NCBI GenBank assembly: GCA_017616165.1
Contig: JAFZYR010000014.1
Coordinates: 1-59,053, forward strand
DNA: 59,053 nucleotides
Direction: 5' to 3'
From: Treponema sp.
GTDB lineage: Bacteria; Spirochaetota; Spirochaetia; Treponematales; Treponemataceae
Notes under the pieces: model-generated
Databases searched by the model: none
What the model saw: only the letters and a program-made list of their open reading frames with translations
Told to the model about the DNA's origin: nothing
Made by a program: the position numbers and the translations under genes
Shown here: one piece after another, positions 26,995-36,251 of the stretch
How the letters are laid out: every line of letters starts with the position of its first letter
How positions within the stretch are numbered: position 1 is the first letter of the stretch

Positions 26995-29312
26995 TGAAAA
27001 AGCCTGGCGTACGTCTTAAGCTCAGGACAAAGCTGACACTGGGGATTATTCTCCTGTGTCTGCTTTTGCTTGTGCTTACCGTTTTTATTTATCCGGCATC
27101 TCTATTAAAAAAATCGCAGAATTACTCTTATGCGCTTTATGACAAAAACGGCATTCTGCTTGGAGCTCAGGTTGCAAAGGACGAGCAATGGAGATTTGAA
27201 CCAAGCAAGGTACCCGAAAAATTCCGCCGCTGTATAATTTTATACGAAGACAAACGCTATTATTTTCATTGCGGAGTGGATTTAATCTCAATTGCCAGGG
27301 CCCTGCAGCAGAATATTAAACAGGACAGAATTGTTTCGGGCGGCTCCACAATTACCATGCAGACAATGCGTATCCTTATGGGAAACCAGAAGCGCACCTA
27401 TGCACAAAAATGCAGGGAGGCACTGGCGGCAATCATTTTTGAAATTCGTTTTTCCAAAAAAAAGCTGCTTGAATTGTATTGTGCAAACGCCCCCTTTGGC
27501 GGAAACGTAATAGGACTCGAAGCAGCCTCGTGGCGTTATTTTAACCGTCCGCCTGCTGAGCTTACCTGGGCAGAAGCAGCCACCCTTGCAGTTTTACCTA
27601 ACCAGCCGGCCCTTGTTTATCCGGGCGCTAACTCATCAATCCTGCTTGAAAAAAGAAACGCCCTGCTTCAAAAGCTTTTGGATAAAAAAATCATAGACCA
27701 GAACACCTACGAGCTTTCGCTTGTAGAAAGTCTTCCTTCCAAGCCCTATGCTCTTCCTACAGATGCGTACCACTATCTTGAATATTCAAAGAAAAAAAGC
27801 TCGGGTTCCAAAACCAAGTTTTATACCACAATAGATAATTCCATCCAGAAAAACACAACCAGAATCATTGAATACTGGTCGCAGGAATTCGGTAAAAAAG
27901 GAATAGACAATGCGGCAGCGCTCATTCTTGACACACAAACGCTGGATGTGCTTGCCTATTGCGGAAACACCGGCATGAGCGGAAGAAACCTGGACTCTTA
28001 TGCGGTAGATATAATTCAGTCAAAGCGAAGCTCGGGAAGTCTTTTAAAACCATTTTTGTATGCGGCTATGCTCGATTCCGGTGAGCTTTTGCAGGACCAG
28101 CTTGTAATAGATATTCCCACCAGAATTGGGAGCTACAAGCCCGACAATAATATTTCAATTTATTCAGGCGCTGTCCCAGCTTCCGAAGCGCTTACCCGTT
28201 CCTTAAACATTCCGGCCATAAGGGAGCTGCAGCAGTTTGGAATAAACCGCTTTTTAGACATTCTTAGAAAGTCAGGCTTTACAACCTTTAACCGCACCTC
28301 CGATGATTACGGACTCCCTCTCATTCTTGGCGGCGGAGAAATTACTATGTGGGAAGCTGCCAGAGCCTACGCAAACCTTATGAACACGGCGCTTGGTAAT
28401 GAAAAGGCTTCTCCTTTCTCGGTGGCAGACGCCTGGATCACCCTGGAGGTGCTTTCTACAGGAATACGCCCCGACGACGAAGCAAACTGGCAGAAATATC
28501 TTAACTCCAAGCAGATTGCCTGGAAAACCGGAACCTCAAACGGAAACAGAGATGCCTGGGCAATAGGCGTTACTCCTGAATATACAGTTGCCGTATGGGT
28601 AGGAAACGCTTCGGGCAGAGGTACCCCGGACTTAAAAAGTATTTCCACAACAGCACCTGTTTTGTTTAATATTTTTTCTACACTCCCCGCAACCACCTGG
28701 CCAGCCCAACCGGTAGAAGAATTTACTGCTCAGACTGTCTGTGTTCATTCAGGCTATGCGGCAGGACAGAATTGTGCAGAAACAAAAACCATACTCCGTG
28801 CAAAAAAAGCAATTACTCCTCAGGTGTGTCCTTACTGCACTACAGTTTCATTTACCCCCGACGGAAAGTACCGCGCCACCGCCGAAGACCTTATTGGTCA
28901 AAAAGCCGGAGAATATAACGGCACAAGTCCAAAAATTGAAAAATGCTTTGTGCTTCCGCCTAACCTTGAATACTGGTACAAAAACAATAATATTTCTTAC
29001 CGCACCTTACCCGAATTTGTTCCGTGGCATACGGCTTCTACCAAAGACAATCTTTCCATAGTATTCCCGGCCCCTGATGCAAATCTTATTATTCCTGTAG
29101 AGCTGGATGGAAGCCCAGGCGCAATGGTAATGCAGGTTGCCTCAAGGTCTAACGAAGCTTCAATTTACTGGGATGTGGACGGCCAGTTTATAGGTGTTAC
29201 CGAAGGCAAGCATGAAATAACAATTAATCCCGAGCCCGGCAAGCACATTCTTACCATTACCGACAGCAACGGCAATATTCTGCGAAGGAGCTTTACAATT
29301 CTTGAGAAGTAG
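26994..29312 (+). CDS. pbpC: Penicillin-binding protein 1C
   Basis: 772 aa. One membrane anchor spans about 14-31. The transglycosylase (GT51) domain has ILYEDKRYYFHCGVD with the catalytic Glu, and GGSTITMQTMRIL. The transpeptidase domain has SLLKPF (SxxK), SLN (SxN) and KTGTS. The C-terminal extension (about 690-772) is an Ig-like BiPBP_C domain, which marks PBP1C. It would polymerise glycan strands in the periplasm; peptide cross-linking by PBP1C is uncertain in the family. It starts inside the A2M stop codon (TAATG), so translation is coupled. Confidence 0.96.
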   Translation: MKKPGVRLKLRTKLTLGIILLCLLLLVLTVFIYPASLLKKSQNYSYALYDKNGILLGAQVAKDEQWRFEPSKVPEKFRRCIILYEDKRYYFHCGVDLISIARALQQNIKQDRIVSGGSTITMQTMRILMGNQKRTYAQKCREALAAIIFEIRFSKKKLLELYCANAPFGGNVIGLEAASWRYFNRPPAELTWAEAATLAVLPNQPALVYPGANSSILLEKRNALLQKLLDKKIIDQNTYELSLVESLPSKPYALPTDAYHYLEYSKKKSSGSKTKFYTTIDNSIQKNTTRIIEYWSQEFGKKGIDNAAALILDTQTLDVLAYCGNTGMSGRNLDSYAVDIIQSKRSSGSLLKPFLYAAMLDSGELLQDQLVIDIPTRIGSYKPDNNISIYSGAVPASEALTRSLNIPAIRELQQFGINRFLDILRKSGFTTFNRTSDDYGLPLILGGGEITMWEAARAYANLMNTALGNEKASPFSVADAWITLEVLSTGIRPDDEANWQKYLNSKQIAWKTGTSNGNRDAWAIGVTPEYTVAVWVGNASGRGTPDLKSISTTAPVLFNIFSTLPATTWPAQPVEEFTAQTVCVHSGYAAGQNCAETKTILRAKKAITPQVCPYCTTVSFTPDGKYRATAEDLIGQKAGEYNGTSPKIEKCFVLPPNLEYWYKNNNISYRTLPEFVPWHTASTKDNLSIVFPAPDANLIIPVELDGSPGAMVMQVASRSNEASIYWDVDGQFIGVTEGKHEITINPEPGKHILTITDSNGNILRRSFTILEK

Positions 29313-29330
29313 AATATTCCGTGTTATAAT
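29302..29330 (+). promoter_or_regulatory. Sigma-70 promoter for the exported protein pair
   Basis: TTGAGA (29302-29307), 17 bases and TATAAT (29325-29330); it overlaps the end of pbpC and lies 32 bases before the next ATG, which has GGAGG. Confidence 0.75.
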
Positions 29331-29362
29331 TAAAATACTATTAAAAAAGATATGGAGGAAGT

Positions 29363-30148
29363 ATGAAAAAAACAAAAGTTTTCTTAATTTTGTTATGCCT
29401 TGCTGTTGTTTTTACAGGCTGTAACAAAGAAAAGAAAGAAGGTGAAGCAGCTTCGGCTGGTTCAGAAACAAAAAAGTCTTCTGCAAAAACAGTAAAGCAG
29501 GAAACCGCAAACTCAATCATCCTGTACGATGGAACACCATTCTATCTGGAAAATGAAGACGGCAAAATGGTTTACAATGACGAGGCCCAGATTGGTGAAC
29601 AGATTAAGGTTTATTTACTGGACGGCCAGCTTGAGCAGAAGGAAGCAATCAGACTTTTAAGCTCAGGAAAGGAAGAAACCTTTAACTTTGTTCGCATAAG
29701 CTATTACGACAAGGACTACTGGACCCGCGATATTTTTATTACAAATAACGCACAGCTTGAAGCAGGAATTATTACTGCAGACACTCTTATCTATTCTTCT
29801 CCGGACGGAACCTCTGCAACTACTAAAAAGCTTGAAGAAGGAACTGTTGTAGCAGTTAATAATGCTTCAAAAACTACAGACACAGACCTTGATATTGATT
29901 TTATAGGCATTACCTATTACAGCGCTACTCCATTCGGTACAGATGTTTATATCAAGGCAGAAAATGTTATGTGTGAGCCGGCAGACATTCTTGCCCTTCA
30001 GACTCTCAATAATATTACTGCCAACAAAAACCTCAAGCCGGAAATCAGAGATGTAATTCTTACAGAGCTTGCTAACCTGCCTGTTTCAGATTATATGGAA
30101 CAGAAGCTTATAGCTGCATACGAAGACATTTTGAATGGAGGAAACTAA
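29363..30148 (+). CDS. Hypothetical lipoprotein with SH3-like modules
   Basis: 261 aa. The lipoprotein signal is KKTKVFLILLCLAVVFTGC. A Lys/Ser-rich linker follows, then beta-rich repeats (IILYDGTPFYLENEDGKMVY; IITADTLIYSSPDGTSATTK) that look like bacterial SH3 segments. The C-terminal 60 residues are helical. A good GGAGG lies 8 bases before the ATG. The next gene starts one base after this stop and has the same general build, so this is a paired operon. Role unknown. Confidence 0.75.
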   Translation: MKKTKVFLILLCLAVVFTGCNKEKKEGEAASAGSETKKSSAKTVKQETANSIILYDGTPFYLENEDGKMVYNDEAQIGEQIKVYLLDGQLEQKEAIRLLSSGKEETFNFVRISYYDKDYWTRDIFITNNAQLEAGIITADTLIYSSPDGTSATTKKLEEGTVVAVNNASKTTDTDLDIDFIGITYYSATPFGTDVYIKAENVMCEPADILALQTLNNITANKNLKPEIRDVILTELANLPVSDYMEQKLIAAYEDILNGGN

Positions 30149-30149
30149 C

Positions 30150-31088
30150 ATGAAAAAGCTATCAGTATTATTCACTTTAATTATCCTTACTGTTTCAGGT
30201 CTTTTTGCTGCTCCATCAAAAATCATCATGCTCCGCGACAACGGACCTCTTAGAAAGGCAAACGATTCAAACGGTGTTGAATGGTCAGAAACAGTACGCG
30301 CAGGAACCGAGCTTGAGCTTGCTTCTTCGCAAACCGTAATAAAGGATCTTGTTACTTCAAGCAAAACCTACACCGACGTAGAATTTTATGAAGTAAAATA
30401 TAATAAGAATACTTATTATGTTCAGCTTACAGATGCAGAGCCGGCCGACGGTGCTTCTGTTATTCAGGAAGACGCAGTATTGTTTACAAGACCAACACTT
30501 AAGGCCTTCAGGAACGCAATGCTCGAAACAGGGACCTTTGTTGTTGCAGGTGACACCACAAAGGAAATGAACATTACCTACAGAAAGATTATTTTCTATG
30601 ATACAAACGAAGGCGTAAAACGAACACGTTATGTAAATTCAGAAAACATAAGCAGCTCTGATAAGGATGTTAAGGCTGTAATTCTTCTTGAAACTGCACG
30701 TGCAACTCAGAACGAAGAGCTTCAGAAGGAGCTTTTGAACAATGCAAAGTCAATCAAAACTTCAATTCTTATCGAAGGCTATATTACAAGAGAAATCAAT
30801 AAGATTTTGAATATAAGCACCTTCTCTGATGATACAATTGAACAGTACGAGGCTTACGCAGTTATTTATGATCCAGATGGTTCTAAGATAAATGTACGCT
30901 CAATGCCGGGAACTGCCGGAGAGGTTGTAGGCCAGATTGAATCTGCAGATACACCTGCAATATATGTTTCATTAAGGACTGAATCAACAGAAACAATCAA
31001 TAAATTTACCGACCACTGGTATTATATTACAGAACCAGAAACAGGCCTTGAAGGCTGGGTATTCGGTGGATTTATTGGATTTCAATAA
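30150..31088 (+). CDS. Exported protein with C-terminal bacterial SH3 domain
   Basis: 312 aa from the ATG at 30150, behind GGAGG at 30137; an in-frame ATG at 30135 would leave no ribosome-binding site. The signal peptide (KKLSVLFTLIILTVSGLFAA) ends near Ala21 and has no lipobox. The first half resembles the neighbouring lipoprotein (EDAVLFTRPTLKAFRNAM). The C-terminus (AVIYDPDGSKINVRSMPG ... YYITEPETGLEGWVFGGFIG) is a typical SH3b domain, which in periplasmic proteins often contacts peptidoglycan. It converges with rbfA, with no gap between the stops. Confidence 0.8.
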   Translation: MKKLSVLFTLIILTVSGLFAAPSKIIMLRDNGPLRKANDSNGVEWSETVRAGTELELASSQTVIKDLVTSSKTYTDVEFYEVKYNKNTYYVQLTDAEPADGASVIQEDAVLFTRPTLKAFRNAMLETGTFVVAGDTTKEMNITYRKIIFYDTNEGVKRTRYVNSENISSSDKDVKAVILLETARATQNEELQKELLNNAKSIKTSILIEGYITREINKILNISTFSDDTIEQYEAYAVIYDPDGSKINVRSMPGTAGEVVGQIESADTPAIYVSLRTESTETINKFTDHWYYITEPETGLEGWVFGGFIGFQ

Positions 31089-31481
31089 TTAATCGTTAGA
31101 GTCTGCTGGCGTTTCGACTGGTTCGGACGCCGCATTCTTTTCAAGTTCGTTAAGCTTTTGAACCATGTTAAAGCCGGCTTTCATGCCGCTGTCTACGACA
31201 AAGGTAAGCTTAGGGAACTTGAAAATTCTGAGCTTTTTGGAAATTTCTCTCTGTATAAAACCGGCGGCTGCATTAAGTCCGTCTACTCCAAGCTTAATAT
31301 CACTGTCTGCCAGGAAAGAAGAAACATAGACCTTGCCATAGCTCAGGTCTTTTGTTACCTCTACCCTGTTTATGCTAAGGAAAGTATTAACTCTCGGGTC
31401 TTTAACCTCTCCGCGAAGAATCAATTGTGAAATCTCATCGCGGAGCTGGTCGTCAAGCCGCTGGATTCTGTACTGTCCCAT
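31089..31481 (-). CDS. rbfA: Ribosome-binding factor A
   Basis: 130 aa with a KH-like fold: RIQRLDDQLRDEISQLILRG at the start, then VEVTKDLSYGKVYVSSF and LRIFKFPKLTFVVDSGM. RbfA binds the 30S precursor and helps 16S rRNA 5'-end maturation. Its ATG overlaps the infB stop (TAATG), the usual last place in the rimP-nusA-infB-rbfA operon. Confidence 0.95.
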   Translation of the reverse strand: MGQYRIQRLDDQLRDEISQLILRGEVKDPRVNTFLSINRVEVTKDLSYGKVYVSSFLADSDIKLGVDGLNAAAGFIQREISKKLRIFKFPKLTFVVDSGMKAGFNMVQKLNELEKNAASEPVETPADSND

Positions 31482-34060
31482 TACTCGGCTCCTTCTGAAC
31501 CTGCGGCAGTAACATTGCGTTTAGCAGCTTCGGCTTCTTCTTCGGCAATTGTTTTACCAAGCTTTTTGGCAACTTCAACAATTTCAAAGATTTCGAGCTT
31601 ATCGCCAACCTGAATATCCTGCCAGTTTTCAAGACCAATACCACATTCGTAGCCTGTGCTGACTTCCTTGGCATCGTCCTTAAAGCGCTTGAGGGAAGAA
31701 ATCTTACCGGTGAACTTGACGATTCCGTCACGGATAAGGTTAACGCTTGAAGTGCGGCGTACAATACCTTCGCTGACCATACAACCGGCAATAATACCGA
31801 TTTTTGGAACCTTAAAGGTGTCGCGAACTTCAACCTGTCCGATAACTTCTTCCTTAGTATCCGGCTGAAGCATACCTTCCATAGCGGCCTGAATTTCTTC
31901 AACACACTTGTAGATAATATTGTACTTGCGGATTTCAACCTGTTCCTGTTCTGCCAAGGTTTTTGCCTTTGGTGTAGGACGAACGTTGAAGCCGATAATA
32001 ATTGCATTTGAGTCTGCAGCAGCTAGTGTAACGTCCGATTCGTTGATTGCACCAGCACTTGAGTGAATAACAGAAAGTCGGATTTCGCGGGTAGAAAGCT
32101 TTTCCAAAGAAGACTTGAGTGCTTCTGCAGAACCCTGAAGGTCTGCCTTAATGATAACCTTAAGCTCGCGAACTTCGCTGTCGGCAATATCAGTATAGAG
32201 TGATTCAAGAGTTGTCTTCTTAACAGCCTTGGCTGCTTCAAAGCGCTTGAGCTCCTGACGTTTTGCAGAAATAGCGCGTGCATCCTTTTCGCTTTCGGTT
32301 ACCTGGAACGGGTCCCCTGCATTTGGCATTTCTTCCATACCAAGAACTTCTACAGGGCTTGAAGGACCTGCTTCCTGAATACGGCGGCCTCTGTCATCAA
32401 ACATGGCACGAACGCGTCCGGAATAAATACCTGCAACAAAAGGATCTCCCTGCTGCAATTTACCGCGCTGGATAATTACAGAAGATACAACACCACGACC
32501 CTGGTCTACGCGAGACTCAAGAATCTTTCCTTCTGCACGGCATTCATCGTTAGCCTTAAGCTCAAGCATTTCGGCCTGAAGAAGAATTGCATCGAGCAAA
32601 TCATCGATACCTTCTTTCTTAAGAGCAGAAATGTGAACGTACTGAGTGTCTCCACCCCATTCTTCCGGAGTAAGTCCAAGCTCACTAAGCTGTGTCTTTA
32701 CGCGGTCCGGATTTGCTTCCGGTTTATCTACCTTGTTTACTGCAACGATGATAGGAACCTTTGCATCCTTTGCGTGAGCAATAGCTTCCAGTGTCTGAGG
32801 CATAACGCCGTCATCTGCAGCAACAACAAGAACTACAATATCTGTTACCTGAGCACCACGGGCACGCATCATTGTAAAGGCTTCGTGTCCCGGAGTATCA
32901 AGGAAGGTAATTCTACCCTTTTCGGTCTTAACTGAGTAAGCACCGATTGACTGTGTAATACCACCGGCTTCGCCTTCTGCAACATGTGAATGGCGGATAG
33001 CATCCAGGGTCTTTGTCTTACCATGGTCTACGTGTCCCATTACAGTTACAATTGGTGGACGAGGCTTGAGCTCTACACCGTCATCCTTATCGCTTTCAAT
33101 TACTGTTTCATCATAAAGGCTTACAAGGTGAACCTCACAGCCATATTCTGCGGCAAGAAGAGTTGCAGTATCGCTGTCGATGGACTGAGTGATTGTTACC
33201 ATCATACCCATGCCCATGAGCTTACCGATTACTTCGCTTGCCTTAAGATTCATTTTGCGTGCAAGGTCAGAAACAGAAATTGATTCCATAATATCAATTG
33301 ACTTTGGAACTACGCTGGCCGGAGTTTCGACCTTCTTTTTCTGTTCAAAGAACTTGTCATCGTACTGTTCTTCGTCCTTGCGGTTATATATCTGTTTTTT
33401 GCCCTTAAAGGCTGCTTTTTTACCCTGTGAGCGTGAATTATCAATTGGCATTGCAGGTGCAGCACCGGCTCCACCCATTCCAGGACGAGGACCTCTAAAG
33501 CCACCGGCATTTCCACCGTTACCAAAGCGCTGTCCACCAGACTGACCGCCCTTATTAAAGCCGCCCTGCTTGTTTCCAAAGCCGCCCTTATTAAAGCCTG
33601 CGTCCTTGTTTCCGTCGCGTTCGCGGTTCTGATAGCCCTGTCTGGCCTGTGAACCTGTAAAGCCGCCGCCGTTTCCACCATCACGGTTAAAGCTTCCCTT
33701 CTGGCCATTACCAAACTGATTGCGGCTGCCACCCTTATTCTGAGTGCGTCCCTTATCAGAAAGGTTTCCTGCCTTTACATTCGGGCGTGAAGGATTAAGT
33801 TCAAACGGTGTATGACCTCTGCTTTCGGTTTTTACAGGAGTCTTAGCTGCAGCAGCACCTTCGCTCTTCTTTTCGCCGCCAGAAGCTGCCGGAGCCTGCT
33901 TTTTAACAACTACCTTTTTGGCAGGTGCAGCAGCCGGCTTTTTCTTAACGACTACAATTCTCTTTTTTTCTGGAGCAGCCGGAGTCTGTGCCGCAGGAGT
34001 ACTATCCTGCTGTTTTTTGTGAACTACAAATTCTGGTTTCTTTTCAGTTTCTTCTGACAT
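31481..34060 (-). CDS. infB: Translation initiation factor IF-2
   Basis: 859 aa. The N-terminal part is low complexity: lysine/alanine-rich to about 90, then a glycine/asparagine/phenylalanine-rich stretch (about 100-210) with repeats such as GGFNKGG and GNKQGGF. The IF2 N-domain sits near 255-305. The GTPase has G1 GHVDHGKT (342-349), then DTPGHEAF and NKVDKPEAN. Domains II to IV follow to the C-terminus, ending with [20 protein letters not shown]-2 places fMet-tRNA on the 30S subunit. It starts 8 bases after nusA. Confidence 0.97.
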   Translation of the reverse strand: MSEETEKKPEFVVHKKQQDSTPAAQTPAAPEKKRIVVVKKKPAAAPAKKVVVKKQAPAASGGEKKSEGAAAAKTPVKTESRGHTPFELNPSRPNVKAGNLSDKGRTQNKGGSRNQFGNGQKGSFNRDGGNGGGFTGSQARQGYQNRERDGNKDAGFNKGGFGNKQGGFNKGGQSGGQRFGNGGNAGGFRGPRPGMGGAGAAPAMPIDNSRSQGKKAAFKGKKQIYNRKDEEQYDDKFFEQKKKVETPASVVPKSIDIMESISVSDLARKMNLKASEVIGKLMGMGMMVTITQSIDSDTATLLAAEYGCEVHLVSLYDETVIESDKDDGVELKPRPPIVTVMGHVDHGKTKTLDAIRHSHVAEGEAGGITQSIGAYSVKTEKGRITFLDTPGHEAFTMMRARGAQVTDIVVLVVAADDGVMPQTLEAIAHAKDAKVPIIVAVNKVDKPEANPDRVKTQLSELGLTPEEWGGDTQYVHISALKKEGIDDLLDAILLQAEMLELKANDECRAEGKILESRVDQGRGVVSSVIIQRGKLQQGDPFVAGIYSGRVRAMFDDRGRRIQEAGPSSPVEVLGMEEMPNAGDPFQVTESEKDARAISAKRQELKRFEAAKAVKKTTLESLYTDIADSEVRELKVIIKADLQGSAEALKSSLEKLSTREIRLSVIHSSAGAINESDVTLAAADSNAIIIGFNVRPTPKAKTLAEQEQVEIRKYNIIYKCVEEIQAAMEGMLQPDTKEEVIGQVEVRDTFKVPKIGIIAGCMVSEGIVRRTSSVNLIRDGIVKFTGKISSLKRFKDDAKEVSTGYECGIGLENWQDIQVGDKLEIFEIVEVAKKLGKTIAEEEAEAAKRNVTAAGSEGAE

Positions 34061-34068
34061 AAATTATT

Positions 34069-35580
34069 CTATTCCTCGTCCTCTTCAAATACCAATTCAA
34101 TTCCGCAGTTAGGACAAACCTTGCTGTCGAGAGTAATTTTTGCGCCGCATTCAGGACAGAAGTATTCTTCTTCGCCCTCTTCTTCGGCAGCATCTGTCTG
34201 TTCAGTCTGGTCAGCCTCTTCTGTCTGAGCTTCGTCATCGGCCTGCTCTTCTGTCTGAGCATCTTCTTCAACAAACTCTACATTCTGATTAATAAGCTCG
34301 TTTACAGCATCAAGGTCGTCCTTTGTTACGCCTTCAATATTAATTCTATTTTCATCGTAGGCTTCAACAAAGTCCTGAATCTCTTCGATTCCGTTTTCTT
34401 TAAGAAGCTCTGCAATTCTTTCATCAACTCCAGGAAGCTCTGCAACTGTTGTAATTTCGTCGTAGGTCTCTTCTTCAACCTCATCATTAAACAGAGCATG
34501 TGCATTCTGAACAGTGCTGAAGGAAGAAAGATCCATCTCTGCAGCCTGTTCAACAGTCTTAACGTCAATGTTCCAGTCGCACAAGCGGTTTGCAAGACGA
34601 ACGTTCTGTCCCTGGCGGCCAATTGCAAGTGAGAATTGGCTTTCTTCTACAATTGCAAGTGCCTGACGCATATCTGCATCCATAATAAGAACGCGGTTTA
34701 CCTGTGCAGGTGAAAGTGCATTCTTAATAAACTCTACAGGATCCGGATCCCAGCGGAGTACGTCAATCTTTTCGTTCAAAAGCTCGCGGATAACATTCTG
34801 AATACGAATACCCTTAAGACCAACACAGGCTCCAACAGGGTCTACTTCTTCGCGCTTAGAATATACGGCAATCTTTGTGCGGTAGCCTGCATCGCGGACA
34901 ATCTTTGTAATTTCTACAGTTCCGTCTGCAATTTCTGGAACTTCTTTTTCCAAAATTGAGCTTACAAGACGTGGGTCGCTGCGTGAAAGAATGAGCTGAA
35001 GTCCTGTAGAAGTCTTTTTTACCTCGTGAATAAGAGCCTTAATGCGGTCGTTCTTTTCGTAGAATTCGAGCTTAGACTGATACTTTACAGGAAGAACACC
35101 CTCGAGCTTACCGCCGTTTCCAAGGTCAACATAAATGTTGCCGTTGCGTTCGCGCTGGTAATAACCGATGATGATTTCTCCAACCTTGTCCTTATATTCA
35201 TTGTAAAGAGAATCTTTAAATGTTTCGTTCAAGCCCTGATGTGCTGTCTGCTTACCGGTAGCTACGGCAGAACGGTCAAAGGATTTTGGATCTTCAAGAA
35301 GGTCAATTTCATCACCCTCTTCAAGGTCTGCACTAAGCTTTTTTGCATCTTCAAGCTCATATTCGCGTACAGGGTCGTAAACACCGTCTACAACAACCTT
35401 GCGTGAATAAATGGAAACATCCGACATATCATCTGCAAACTTTACGATTGCATTTTCATCGGTTCCATAAGTACGTTTATATGCAGCCTTAAGTGCCTTT
35501 TCAATTGTCTGCTTTACCGAATCCTCGGAATAACCTTTTTCCTGAATTAACTGGCGAATTGCCTCTGCCATTTCTGACAT
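34069..35580 (-). CDS. nusA: Transcription factor NusA with a C-terminal zinc ribbon
   Basis: 503 aa. The N-terminal RNA-polymerase-binding domain spans 1-130. An S1 domain follows (GEIIGYYQRERNGNIYVDLG), then two KH domains (VGACVGLKGIRIQNVIREL; LAIGRQGQNVRLANRL). A helix-hairpin-helix segment lies near 380-430 (LPGVDERIAELLKENGIEEI). After an acidic Glu/Gln/Asp/Thr stretch, the last 30 residues hold Cys475, Cys478, Cys489 and Cys492 (FCPEC and VCPNC), a zinc ribbon that standard NusA proteins lack. NusA controls pausing and termination. Second gene of the rimP operon. Confidence 0.96.
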   Translation of the reverse strand: MSEMAEAIRQLIQEKGYSEDSVKQTIEKALKAAYKRTYGTDENAIVKFADDMSDVSIYSRKVVVDGVYDPVREYELEDAKKLSADLEEGDEIDLLEDPKSFDRSAVATGKQTAHQGLNETFKDSLYNEYKDKVGEIIIGYYQRERNGNIYVDLGNGGKLEGVLPVKYQSKLEFYEKNDRIKALIHEVKKTSTGLQLILSRSDPRLVSSILEKEVPEIADGTVEITKIVRDAGYRTKIAVYSKREEVDPVGACVGLKGIRIQNVIRELLNEKIDVLRWDPDPVEFIKNALSPAQVNRVLIMDADMRQALAIVEESQFSLAIGRQGQNVRLANRLCDWNIDVKTVEQAAEMDLSSFSTVQNAHALFNDEVEEETYDEITTVAELPGVDERIAELLKENGIEEIQDFVEAYDENRINIEGVTKDDLDAVNELINQNVEFVEEDAQTEEQADDEAQTEEADQTEQTDAAEEEGEEEYFCPECGAKITLDSKVCPNCGIELVFEEDEE

Positions 35581-35601
35581 AAAAAACTCCTTAATTTTTA
35601 T

Positions 35602-36066
35602 TTATATATTGTATACAAATTTTGCTTTTGCTATATTTTCAAAGCTGATTGTCTGCTCTGAACCCTCCTGGACTTTGAGGGTAACAGTCTTATCATCGGC
35701 AGATAAAATTGTTCCTCCAACCCAGTCATTTACAGTTTTGTCCCACACACGAACCTCACGGCCGGTAAATACGCCAAACTCTGCGGCGTTTTTGATATTG
35801 TGCTCAATTCCTGGAGAAGTAAGCTCCATGGTAGTTTCTTCGGTTCCAAGCAGTGCTTCAAGTCTTGCAAGAAGAACGCGGTGAACCTTTGCGCAGTCGT
35901 TTACGCCAATATTTTGTGCAGGGTCTGTACCTGTAATGATTGCAGAAATTTTTGTGATTGTCTTTGCAGGCACAATCTTAAGATCTACCAGACGGTAGCC
36001 AAGACCTTCTACCAGCGGCGCACACTCTGAATAATATTTAATTTTTGAATAAGGTATGTAATCCAT
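35602..36066 (-). CDS. rimP: Ribosome maturation factor RimP
   Basis: 154 aa. CAPLVEGLGYRLVDLKIVP and TGTDPAQNIGVNDCAKVHRVLLA match the N-domain, with MELTSPGIEHNIKNAAEFGVF (the SPG signature) before the C-terminal SH3-like half. RimP is needed for 30S assembly. It is first in the operon with nusA 21 bases downstream and has GGAAGG before its ATG. A dispersed repeat lies just upstream. Confidence 0.93.
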   Translation of the reverse strand: MDYIPYSKIKYYSECAPLVEGLGYRLVDLKIVPAKTITKISAIITGTDPAQNIGVNDCAKVHRVLLARLEALLGTEETTMELTSPGIEHNIKNAAEFGVFTGREVRVWDKTVNDWVGGTILSADDKTVTLKVQEGSEQTISFENIAKAKFVYNI

Positions 36067-36078
36067 TTTCCTTCCAAA

Positions 36079-36155
36079 GTAGTAAACCTAAAAATTGCTT
36101 TCGCAATTTTTTTAACGGTTTGCTATTTAACACCGGCCGCCAGCGGCCTTACACA
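36079..36155 (+). repeat. Bulged-hairpin repeat, copy 2
   Basis: Same architecture as 5684-5756. The outer stem TAGTAAACC/GGTTTGCTA (one G-T pair) encloses CCTAAA, an inner hairpin TTGC/GCAA and TTTAACGG, then the palindrome GGCCGCCAGCGGCC. Its final 27 bases are identical to copy 1. It lies between the mnmA terminator and the rimP start, antisense to both. Confidence 0.7.
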
Positions 36156-36157
36156 CT

Positions 36158-36190
36158 AAAAAAAATGGACTCGGGAGCACCGAATCCATT
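36158..36190 (-). terminator. Terminator of mnmA
   Basis: On the minus strand AATGGA-TCGG pairs with CCGA-TCCATT around a five-base loop (one mismatch) and is followed by eight T. Confidence 0.8.
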
Positions 36191-36251
36191 AATAATAAAT
36201 ATATTAAAAATGTACTTATAATATAGTTATTTTTGGAGGTTGTGTCAAGCG

